A DNA stretch of 47,677 nt from Treponema sp. (lineage in GTDB: Bacteria; Spirochaetota; Spirochaetia; Treponematales; Treponemataceae). Position 1 is the stretch's first letter. Each line of letters begins with the position of its first letter. Below, piece by piece: positions 41,103 through 47,677 of the stretch. Made by a program: the position numbers and the translations under genes. The stretch lies in NCBI GenBank assembly GCA_016292805.1, contig JAEDFM010000011.1, positions 1 to 47,677 of the forward strand, written 5' to 3'. The notes beneath the pieces were generated by a model. It made no database searches and was not told the origin of the DNA. It saw only the letters and a list, made by a program, of their open reading frames with translations.

Positions 41103-42389
41103 ATGAAAAAGTTAGTAGCAGCTGCATTGGCAGTAGCTTCAGTTGTAACTTTAATGTCTTGTTCAAAAGCTTCAAAAGCTAAAGAAGACGGAAAAGTTCT
41201 TAACGTTTATGTTTGGAACGATGAATTCTCAGCTCGTTTCAATAATTATTTCCCAGCATCAAAACTTGGTGATGTAAAAGTAAACTTTGTTCAGACTCCA
41301 AATGCTGATAACGCTTACCAGAACAAATTGGACGAAGTTCTTCTTAAACAGGAAAAAGCAGCAGCAGATGACAAAGTAGATATCTTCTTAGTAGAAGCTG
41401 ACTACGCTCTCAAATATGTTGATACTCCATACACATTGGATGTTAAAAAAGATATCGGTCTTACAGATGAAGATTTGGCTAACCAGTTCAAATATACAAA
41501 AGACATCATGACAGACTCTAAAGGAGTTTTGAAAGGTGTTTCTTGGCAGGGATGTCCAGGTGGATTCATCTATCGTCGTTCATATGCTAAAGAAGTTCTC
41601 GGAACAGATGATCCAGCTGCAGTACAGAAAGCTATCAATGACTGGGCTTCATTCGACTCAGTTGCAGCTAAAATGAAGGCTGCTGGTTACTATATGCTTT
41701 CTGGATACGATGATGCATTCCGCGTATTCTCTGATAACGTAACAAGCCCATGGGTAAAAGGTAACAAAATCGTTATCGATGACCAGATCAAAGCTTGGGT
41801 AAAACAGACTAAAGAATATACATCAAAAGGATATAACAACAAAGCTTCTTTGTGGTCTGCTGAATCTACACAGGGTATGATGAAAGACGGAAAAGTATTT
41901 GGTTACTTTGCTCCAGCTTGGTTCATCGACTTCTGTATGCCACATGATGAAGGTTCTGCTTTCGGTGACTGGGCATTCTGTAAAGGTCCTCAGGGCTTCT
42001 CTTGGGGTGGAACATGGCTTTGTGGTGCTGCAGGTTCTGACAATGTTGCTTTGATTAAAGAAGTAATGAAAGTTTTGACTTGTGATACTGATGTAATGGC
42101 TAAACTTGCTATGGAAATGGGTGACTTCGCTAACAACTCTGTTGCTATGCAGAAAGTTGCTACATCTGACTACAAAAATGACTTCTTAGGCGGACAGAAC
42201 CACGTTGCATTGTTCATCGACTCTGCTGCTTCTATCAAGAAAGAATGTATGTCTATGTACGATCAGGGTATGAACGAAAAACTCCAGTCATCTATGAAAG
42301 ATTACTTCGAAGGTCTTATTTCTGAAGATGAAGCTTGGAACAACTTCTACACAGCTGTACTTGAAATCTATCCAAACCTTTCTAAATAA
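41103..42389 (+). CDS. Sugar ABC transporter substrate-binding lipoprotein
   Basis: The 428-residue protein has a lipoprotein signal (MKKLVAAALAVASVVTLMSC, lipidation at C20). The rest has the fold pattern of family 1 solute-binding proteins (MalE-like): LNVYVWNDEFSARF, VDIFLVEADYALKYV, a hinge region, and FGYFAPAWFIDF with WGGTWLCGAAGS late. It should bind a sugar or oligosaccharide in the periplasm. The ATG at 41103 is preferred over the longer frame because AGGAGG lies 8 nt upstream and the signal peptide begins there. The gene is the first of the operon and probably the most strongly expressed, since a hairpin terminator separates it from the permeases. Confidence 0.92.
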   Translation: MKKLVAAALAVASVVTLMSCSKASKAKEDGKVLNVYVWNDEFSARFNNYFPASKLGDVKVNFVQTPNADNAYQNKLDEVLLKQEKAAADDKVDIFLVEADYALKYVDTPYTLDVKKDIGLTDEDLANQFKYTKDIMTDSKGVLKGVSWQGCPGGFIYRRSYAKEVLGTDDPAAVQKAINDWASFDSVAAKMKAAGYYMLSGYDDAFRVFSDNVTSPWVKGNKIVIDDQIKAWVKQTKEYTSKGYNNKASLWSAESTQGMMKDGKVFGYFAPAWFIDFCMPHDEGSAFGDWAFCKGPQGFSWGGTWLCGAAGSDNVALIKEVMKVLTCDTDVMAKLAMEMGDFANNSVAMQKVATSDYKNDFLGGQNHVALFIDSAASIKKECMSMYDQGMNEKLQSSMKDYFEGLISEDEAWNNFYTAVLEIYPNLSK

Positions 42390-42424
42390 GTAGATCTTTT
42401 AGATAGGTAGCAAAAAAAAGAAAG

Positions 42425-42457
42425 AGGGGACTTGTTATTACGGGTCCCCTTTTTTTG
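42425..42457 (+). terminator. Hairpin terminator inside the sugar ABC operon
   Basis: AGGGGAC and GTCCCCT form a 7-bp stem with a 12-nt loop, followed by seven T and preceded by an A-rich stretch. It lies between the binding protein and the permease genes and likely makes the binding protein mRNA more abundant. Confidence 0.8.
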
Positions 42458-42503
42458 AAAATTGTCATTATATAAAATTATTATTCCCACCGAGAGGATT
42501 AAA

Positions 42504-43772
42504 ATGGCCAAAAAAAATACAACAACTGAAGGTGTTGTAGCAACAGAAGCTTCTGTTAAAACAAAAGCTCCAAAAAAAAGAAAATCAGTTCAGTATGATA
42601 ACTGGGGTTATTTTTTTATTGCACCTTTCTTCATCATATATTTTATTTTTTCGTTAATTCCTTTACTTACAACTTTTTATTACAGCTTCTTTGATTATTA
42701 CCGAGTTGGCTTGATGGAAATTGGTCCAAAATTTATTGGTATCAAAAACTTCATCACAATGTTCGCTGCAGAAGATAACTTAGGTAAGTATTTCTGGAAT
42801 ACTATAGTTATGTGGCTTATGGGATTTATCCCACAGATTTTAATTTCATTATTATTAGCTGTATGGTTCACAAACACAGAATTAAAATTGAAATGTCAGC
42901 AGTTCTTTAAAACTGTTATATATATGCCTAACCTTATTATGGCTGCAGCTTTCTCAATGTTATTCTTTGCATTGATGTCTCCTGCAGGTCCAGTAAACGC
43001 AATCATTACTTCAATGGTTGATAAAATGAATGTTCCAAATGTAAATATTATGTTTACAAAATTTGTTGAAGCATTAACAGGCTTTGTTGCTGAAAATTCA
43101 GATAATACAATGCTTGTTGATTCATTAAACAAAGTAATTGTAATGATTAATGATACAGCAATTCCTAAGGGACTTGATTTGAATTCAGCAAGAGCTTTAG
43201 TTGATTCAACAAGAGACTCAGCGATTCAGATTTTCCAGGATTCATATAAAGGTGTAGATTCTTTCAAATGGACTGCCTTTATTAATACAAGCTTGCCAGA
43301 AGTTGCAAAAGCAGCAGAACCAATCCGCTTCTTTAATTCAACTGCATGGTCAAGAGGTATTATCGCTACAATGAACTTCTTGATGTGGTACGGTAACACA
43401 ACAATCATGTTGATGGCTGGTGTTATGGGTATTGATAACAGCCTTTTTGAAGCAGCTCGTATTGATGGCGCAAATCCAATTCAGATCTTCTTTAAGGTTA
43501 CAATTCCAATGTTGTTACCAATCTTCGTTTATGTTTTGATTACATCATTGATCGGTGGTATTCAGATGTTCGATGTTCCTCAGATTCTTTCTCAGGGAAA
43601 TGGTGGTCCAAACCGTACAACAATGACAATCATTATGAAATTGCAGCGTCACTTGTACAGTAAAAACTACGGTATGGGTGGTTCAACATCTGTATTGGTA
43701 TTCGCTATTACTGCTGTTCTTAGCGGTATTGTATATAAGACAACAATGTCTAAATACACAAATAAGAGATAG
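42504..43772 (+). CDS. Sugar ABC transporter permease (MalF-like) with a large insertion
   Basis: The 422-residue membrane protein has six or so helices and the permease EAA loop EAARIDGANPIQIFFKVTIPMLLP (about residue 315). The family norm is about 300 residues; here about 110 extra residues (roughly 165-285, hydrophilic and helical, VDKMNVPNVNIMFTKFVEAL through FKWTAFINTSLPEVAKAAEP) sit between two membrane helices. They may form a periplasmic domain that meets the binding protein. A basic cytosolic N-terminus (about 35 residues) comes first. The ATG at 42504 with GAGAGGA upstream is preferred over the earlier in-frame codon. The second permease gene starts 12 nt after its stop. Confidence 0.9.
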   Translation: MAKKNTTTEGVVATEASVKTKAPKKRKSVQYDNWGYFFIAPFFIIYFIFSLIPLLTTFYYSFFDYYRVGLMEIGPKFIGIKNFITMFAAEDNLGKYFWNTIVMWLMGFIPQILISLLLAVWFTNTELKLKCQQFFKTVIYMPNLIMAAAFSMLFFALMSPAGPVNAIITSMVDKMNVPNVNIMFTKFVEALTGFVAENSDNTMLVDSLNKVIVMINDTAIPKGLDLNSARALVDSTRDSAIQIFQDSYKGVDSFKWTAFINTSLPEVAKAAEPIRFFNSTAWSRGIIATMNFLMWYGNTTIMLMAGVMGIDNSLFEAARIDGANPIQIFFKVTIPMLLPIFVYVLITSLIGGIQMFDVPQILSQGNGGPNRTTMTIIMKLQRHLYSKNYGMGGSTSVLVFAITAVLSGIVYKTTMSKYTNKR

Positions 43773-43784
43773 GGAGGAAATAAA

Positions 43785-44714
43785 ATGGAAAAAATTCAGA
43801 GTCAGAGCAGAAACCTTGCTGTTAAAAGATTTCTGTGTTACCTGGTTTTAATTTTGTTAGCATTCTTATCATTATTTCCTTTCTATGTAATGATTATTAA
43901 TGCTACTCGTTCACATGCACAGATTCAGCGTGGCTTCTCAGTATTACCAGGAAAGTATCTTATTAAGAACTTTATTAACCTGGCAATCAACAAAGAAACT
44001 GGCTCTAGTTTCTGGCAGAGTGTAATTGCAAACCAGAACTTTTCACCAGTAAGAAACTTTGCAGAAAACTATCCAATTTTGCGCAGTATGTTGAACAGTT
44101 TGTTCATTGGTGTTTGTGCTTCTGTTCTTACAGTTTACTTTAGCTGTATGACTGCTTACGGTGTTTATATGTATAACTTTAAGGGAAAAGGATTTGCATT
44201 CAAGTTTATTCTTGCTGTAATGATGGTTCCTGCTCAGGTTTCTACATTAGGTTTCATTCGTTTGCTTATGAAGCTTCACTTAATGGGTAATTATGTAGCT
44301 TTGATTGTTCCTTCAATTGCTGCCCCTGTGGTTTTCTTCTATATTTATCAGTCTTTGGAAGCAACTCTTCCATTCTCTATTGTAGAAGCTGCCCGTGTAG
44401 ATGGTTGTAACGAATTCAGAAGTTTTAATAGAATTGTAGTTCCAATGATGAAACCTGCACTTTCAGTACAGTTGATTTTCTCCTTCGTTGGATCCTGGAA
44501 TAACTACTTTGTTCCTTCTTTGATTATTGATAAAAAGGAATTGTGGACTGTTCCTTTAGTTATTAATGCTGCCCGTTATGCAGACTATGTATCTTTCGAT
44601 ATGGCTATTGTTTACATTCTGCTTTCCCTTGCAGTTGTTCCTTTGATTATTATTTATTTATTCCTTTCTAAATACATTATTGGTGGTGCTACTGCCGGTG
44701 GTGTAAAAGAGTAA
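43785..44714 (+). CDS. Sugar ABC transporter permease (MalG-like)
   Basis: The 309-residue protein has the MalG-type layout. It has an N-terminal helix (LVLILLAFLSLFPFYVMIIN), a periplasmic segment, and helices from residue 100 on. The coupling motif EAARVDGCNEFRSFNRIVVPMMKPALS lies near residue 205. It pairs with the permease just upstream to form the channel. No ATPase gene follows; such systems often share one MsmK/UgpC-type ATPase encoded elsewhere. AGGAGG-like GGGAGG lies 8 nt before the ATG. A terminator closes the operon. Confidence 0.92.
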   Translation: MEKIQSQSRNLAVKRFLCYLVLILLAFLSLFPFYVMIINATRSHAQIQRGFSVLPGKYLIKNFINLAINKETGSSFWQSVIANQNFSPVRNFAENYPILRSMLNSLFIGVCASVLTVYFSCMTAYGVYMYNFKGKGFAFKFILAVMMVPAQVSTLGFIRLLMKLHLMGNYVALIVPSIAAPVVFFYIYQSLEATLPFSIVEAARVDGCNEFRSFNRIVVPMMKPALSVQLIFSFVGSWNNYFVPSLIIDKKELWTVPLVINAARYADYVSFDMAIVYILLSLAVVPLIIIYLFLSKYIIGGATAGGVKE

Positions 44715-44742
44715 GGATTTAATCTAACATCGGTGAGAATGG

Positions 44743-44770
44743 GGACCTTCCTTATGGAAGGTCCTTTTTT
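44743..44770 (+). terminator. Terminator of the sugar ABC operon
   Basis: GGACCTTCC and GGAAGGTCC form a perfect 9-bp stem around TTAT, followed by TTTTTT. Confidence 0.92.
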
Positions 44771-44776
44771 ATTTAA

Positions 44777-44847
44777 CAATTGATTGTGAGCCAGGGGACA
44801 GTTCTCCTGGAGCAATTGATTATGAGCCAGGGGGACAGTTCTCCTGG
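44777..44847 (+). repeat. Tandem 34/35-bp duplication with CCAGG/CCTGG hairpins
   Basis: CAATTGATT(G/A)TGAGCCAGGG and the rest up to TTCTCCTGG occurs at 44777-44810 and 44813-44847. The copies differ by one base and one extra G. Each can fold by pairing CCAGG with CCTGG. The GGGGACAG core resembles the motif at 2687-3004. Confidence 0.75.
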
Positions 44848-44880
44848 TATTTTAATGTTACCGTTGAGTCTGTATAAAAG

Positions 44881-45573
44881 CTAGTTTTCTGAAAGAGTAA
44901 AATCAATTAGATTTTCAAAGCGGGAAAAATCTGTGGCCAGTTTAATAGAATCTGCTTTATGTGGAATGCGGACTGTATATTTTAAGGTGCTCTGATTTTC
45001 CTTTACCTTGTATTCAATGTTTACATCCGCAACATAATAGTTATGGGAAGTAAGAATATCTTCAATCTTTTTATCATCAATTGCTGAACCTGAAAATTTA
45101 ACTGTAAGAATCTTTGTTCTTTCCATTGGGAAAACCTTATGTTCAAATTTTTCCATAACAAATAACGAAAAGAGGATTACTATAAACGCTAATGTACAAG
45201 GAATGTAAAGTCCAGCCCCGCAGGCAAGACCAATACCTGCAGTAGCAAAAATTATGGCAGCAGTTGTAAGACCTTTTATATTAAGTCCGTGCTTCATAAT
45301 TGCGCCACCGCCTACAAAACCAATGCCTGTAATTACACCTGCTGCAATTCGTGTAGGATCTCCCTCTGATATTAAATCATGAGCCATTTCAATAGAAAGA
45401 ATGGACATAAGTGTAGATGAAACGCTTATCATTACTAAAGTGCGCATGCCTACAATCTGGCGGCGCAGTTTACGCTCATAACCAAGAAGAGAACCAAAAA
45501 CAAGACTTATAAAAATTCTAAGTCCATATTCCAGATAAATGTGTTGTAAAAAAAAACTAGTGATTGTGTTCAT
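44881..45573 (-). CDS. MgtC/SapB family membrane protein
   Basis: The 230-residue protein has the MgtC/SapB membrane domain (1-145, four or five helices): ISLVFGSLLGYERKLRRQIVGMRTLVMISV, DPTRIAAGVITGIGFVGGGAIM and GLTTAAIIFATAGIGLACGAG. A cytosolic ACT-like C-terminal domain follows. MgtC of Salmonella helps survival at low magnesium and affects ATP synthase; most homologues are not characterised. The ATG at 45573 follows TTGAGGTTTAAA, whose GAGG is a good ribosome site, so it is preferred to the in-frame TTG 12 nt earlier. It lies 20 nt after the SDR-like gene on the same strand. Confidence 0.9.
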   Translation of the reverse strand: MNTITSFFLQHIYLEYGLRIFISLVFGSLLGYERKLRRQIVGMRTLVMISVSSTLMSILSIEMAHDLISEGDPTRIAAGVITGIGFVGGGAIMKHGLNIKGLTTAAIIFATAGIGLACGAGLYIPCTLAFIVILFSLFVMEKFEHKVFPMERTKILTVKFSGSAIDDKKIEDILTSHNYYVADVNIEYKVKENQSTLKYTVRIPHKADSIKLATDFSRFENLIDFTLSEN

Positions 45574-45593
45574 TTTAAACCTCAATTACAGGT

Positions 45594-46325
45594 TTATTTG
45601 AAAAGTGCAAAGCCTGTAGAAAGTTTTGTGCCGACTTTATTCCAGGTAGAAGCCTGTTTTACAGTCTGTTTATGTTTAGCCTGAGAAATAGTATCAAAGC
45701 TTTCAAGCAACCATGCAGCCAGTTGTTTGTCGTTTTTGTAAAGCTCATTGTTATATGGGCATTTTGCAAGAATAACAGAAAGATATTCTCTGTCTGCAAC
45801 ATAGGTTGAAAAGTTTTGTGCCAGAGTGGTAAATGCAGCTTCTCCTATGCTTACAATAGAACTGGCTGGAAGAACACCAGGAGTTCTATTGCCAGAAACT
45901 GCAATTTCGTATTTAGAAGGGTAGTTTCGTACTACAAAGCTTACACAGATATCTTCTTTTTTCTGGTCTATTCTTTTAAGCAATTCCCCTGTTGTGTACA
46001 AATATGAGTTAATAAGCTGATCTACAGCCTGTGAAAGTTCTTCTGTTTTATCCAGTTCAAATTTTGAGCATAAATATGCTGCATCATAATAAAAAACTAC
46101 ATGATTGATTTTTTCCAGTTTTGTTTCTGCTTTGATTAAAAAAGAATGAGCAGAAACAGCAGAAGCTTTATTCCATGTGGAAGTAAAAATATCTTCAGAT
46201 TCAAATTTAACTGCATCAGCTTCTAATTTTGAAGAAACATAAACTTTATTATCAGAAGCTTTTAAGGCTTCGCAAAAATCAATAGAATCAGGTAATTCTT
46301 TACCAATTAATAAAATATTATACAT
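45594..46325 (-). CDS. Uncharacterised protein with SDR-like pattern
   Basis: I do not recognise a named family. The 243-residue protein alternates strands and helices as in the short-chain dehydrogenase fold: YNILLIGKELPDSIDFCEAL at the start, KINHVVFYYDAAYL near 80, and ICVSFVVRNYPSKY and SIVSIGEAAFTTLAQNF later. The usual Gly-rich TGxxxGxG turn is replaced by IGKELPDSID, and no YxxxK catalytic pair is clear. It may be a non-catalytic or highly diverged member. The ATG at 46325 is chosen because TGCTATAAT ends 6 nt upstream and there is no Shine-Dalgarno sequence; the longer frame starts before this promoter. It is co-oriented with the MgtC-like gene. Confidence 0.6.
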   Translation of the reverse strand: MYNILLIGKELPDSIDFCEALKASDNKVYVSSKLEADAVKFESEDIFTSTWNKASAVSAHSFLIKAETKLEKINHVVFYYDAAYLCSKFELDKTEELSQAVDQLINSYLYTTGELLKRIDQKKEDICVSFVVRNYPSKYEIAVSGNRTPGVLPASSIVSIGEAAFTTLAQNFSTYVADREYLSVILAKCPYNNELYKNDKQLAAWLLESFDTISQAKHKQTVKQASTWNKVGTKLSTGFALFK

Positions 46326-46331
46326 ATTTCT

Positions 46332-46374
46332 ATTATAGCATAGTCTAGAAAGGCATTCCACCATATGATATAAT
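46332..46374. promoter_or_regulatory. Divergent extended -10 promoters at 46.35 kb
   Basis: On the minus strand TGCTATAAT (46340 to 46332) lies 6 nt before the SDR-like ATG. On the plus strand TGATATAAT (46366-46374) lies 8 nt before the symporter ATG. Neither gene has a Shine-Dalgarno sequence. Confidence 0.55.
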
Positions 46375-46382
46375 TATAGAAT

Positions 46383-47618
46383 ATGAAAGTTTGGATTAAA
46401 TATATCATTGGTATTGCTTTAGGACTTATAGTTGCTTTAATTCTTCCAGTAGATAACGCTGTAATGGCTGGAATTCTTTCCTTTTTGAATGATTTAGTTA
46501 TTCATATTGGAAGATATGTTGTTGTTCCTTTAATTTTCTGTACAACTATTGTTTCATTCAATAAACTTCGTTCATCAAAACTTATTCTTAAAACAAGCAT
46601 CTGGACTTTTTCTATCATTATTATTTCGTCTTTACTTTTGACTTTTGTAGGTATTCTTTCAATTCTTACTGTAAAATTGCCTCGTATTCCAATTACAGTT
46701 GATACTTCTACAGATACTTTTGTTCTTGGTGTAAAGAATATGATTCTTTCACTTTTCCCATTTTCTGCATTTAATTCTATTCTGGAAGGCTCTTTCCTTC
46801 TGGTTGGATTCCTTTTTGCAGCTTTAATTGGTTGGGAAAGTGCGGTGAATGTTGAATCTACAATCTTTAAGCCTGTATTTACTCTTGCAGATTCACTTTC
46901 AAAGCTTTTCTATAACATTGCAGTATTCTTTACAGAAGCAATGTCTATTCTTTGTATTGTAATTATGTGCTTCTGGACTGTTAGCTTTAAGTCTATCATT
47001 CTTTCAGGCATTTATACTCCAATGATCATTATGTTCCTTGTAGACCTTATTTTGATTGTTGGCGTAATTTATCCATTAATCATCCGTTACCTTTGTCATG
47101 ATCCACATCCATACAGAGTTTTATATGCCAGCATTGCACCTGCTTTGCTTTCATTTATAAGCGGAGATTCAAATCTGGTACTTCCATTAACAATCAGACA
47201 TGCTAAGGAAAGCCTTGGAATCAGACGCCGTTGTGGTGGCTTTACATTCCCATTATTCTCAATTTTTGCACGGGGTGGTTCAGCACTTGTAACTACAATC
47301 AGTTTTATTTTAATCTGGCGTTCATATTCCAGCTTAAGCATTCCATTCACAGATGTATTGTGGATTTTTGGTGTTTCTTTTGGACTTTCATTCCTTTTAG
47401 GTGGACTTCCTTCAGGATGTGCGTTTATACTATTAACTATATTGTGTGGTAAGTATGCTCGTGGTTTTGAAACAAGTTTCCTTTTGTTAAAACCAGCAGC
47501 TTTAATTATATGTTCTTTTGCAACTTTATTTGATACAATTACTGCAATGTTTGGTAGTTATATTGTTGCTGTAAAGACAAAGATGATAGAGCATCATACT
47601 ATTCAGCATTTTATTTAG
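46383..47618 (+). CDS. Dicarboxylate/amino acid:cation symporter (DAACS/GltP family)
   Basis: The 411-residue protein has eight or so membrane helices and the two re-entrant loops of the GltP/DctA family: GRYVVVPLIFCTTIVSFNKL near 45, SGDSNLVLPLTIRHAKESLGI near 260, and FGLSFLLGGLPSGCAF near 340. Family members import glutamate, aspartate or C4-dicarboxylates with Na+ or H+. The Ser-rich loop usual in the family (SSSxATLP) is changed to GDSNLVLP, and the C-terminal substrate region is also divergent, so the substrate is open. The mRNA is predicted to be leaderless. Confidence 0.85.
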   Translation: MKVWIKYIIGIALGLIVALILPVDNAVMAGILSFLNDLVIHIGRYVVVPLIFCTTIVSFNKLRSSKLILKTSIWTFSIIIISSLLLTFVGILSILTVKLPRIPITVDTSTDTFVLGVKNMILSLFPFSAFNSILEGSFLLVGFLFAALIGWESAVNVESTIFKPVFTLADSLSKLFYNIAVFFTEAMSILCIVIMCFWTVSFKSIILSGIYTPMIIMFLVDLILIVGVIYPLIIRYLCHDPHPYRVLYASIAPALLSFISGDSNLVLPLTIRHAKESLGIRRRCGGFTFPLFSIFARGGSALVTTISFILIWRSYSSLSIPFTDVLWIFGVSFGLSFLLGGLPSGCAFILLTILCGKYARGFETSFLLLKPAALIICSFATLFDTITAMFGSYIVAVKTKMIEHHTIQHFI

Positions 47619-47622
47619 ATCA

Positions 47623-47677
47623 TTAATTTTGTAAACCGCAAGTTGTTTCAACAACTGAGGATTTACAAAACGTTCGC
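47623..47677 (+). repeat. Dispersed two-hairpin intergenic repeat, copy 2 (cut by window edge)
   Basis: TTAATTTTGTAAACCGCAAG, then TTGTTTCAACAACTGAGGAT and the ACGTTCGC end, is the inverted counterpart of 37425-37480 with one or two differences. It folds through GTAAA/TTTAC and AGTTGTT/AACAACT. Confidence 0.8.

Overview
The window looks like chromosome of a host-associated spirochaete, most likely a gut or rumen Treponema. This is an inference from protein style and gene content: a bacterial XPB helicase with its partner protein, an SPL-family radical SAM protein, UPF0371, a 4-O-beta-mannosylglucose phosphorylase, sugar ABC transport and a GGDEF-bearing hybrid kinase. I see no rRNA, phage or plasmid genes, no CRISPR array and no complete insertion sequence. 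Genes are dense on both strands, and three convergent pairs overlap by 4 or 8 bp at their stop codons.

Layout. 1-3.1 kb (minus): a TIGR02757/DUF2400 gene cut by the window edge, a PrsW-type membrane protease, a UPF0371 protein, and remnants of two GNAT acetyltransferases. 3.1-7.3 kb: a radical SAM protein, tRNA-Arg(CCU), an NCS2 nucleobase permease and an SSS symporter. 7.3-8.85 kb: a PD-(D/E)XK nuclease-like gene on the minus strand, followed by a 700-bp gene-free stretch holding four evenly built 39-bp palindromic elements. 8.85-14 kb: a PTS IIC-like permease, then the XPB helicase and its partner. 14-16.5 kb: a histidine kinase-receiver-GGDEF hybrid. 16.6-23.6 kb: threonylcarbamoyl-AMP synthase, facing a minus-strand run of MGH1-like glycosidase, Ppx/GppA, Ppk1 and GH130 phosphorylase.

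23.8-32.2 kb: ComM-like AAA ATPase, a small GIY-YIG protein between palindromic repeats, tRNA-Leu(CAA), RecQ, and a minus-strand run of S41 protease, RsmE, a WecG/TagA-like protein and a degenerate sigma-54-activator-like AAA protein. 32.3-37.4 kb (plus): a MinD/ParA-like ATPase, Lgt, UppP, a secreted protein and Nnr. 37.5-40.8 kb (minus): PTS enzyme I, then Der. 41-44.8 kb: a sugar ABC importer (lipoprotein and two permeases, no ATPase) under a strong promoter with a 16-bp perfect palindrome at the predicted start site. 44.9-47.6 kb: an MgtC-like protein, an SDR-like protein and a DAACS symporter.

The themes are carbohydrate use (mannan disaccharide phosphorolysis, ABC import, PTS parts), energy storage or stress (polyphosphate), DNA repair (XPB, RecQ, SPL, possibly the nuclease) and envelope building (Lgt, UppP, S41). 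The most unusual signals are non-coding. They are the palindrome array at 8223-8503, a recurring arrangement in which an extended -10 box sits 6-10 nt before the start codon with no Shine-Dalgarno sequence (predicted leaderless mRNAs), and several dispersed intergenic repeat families.
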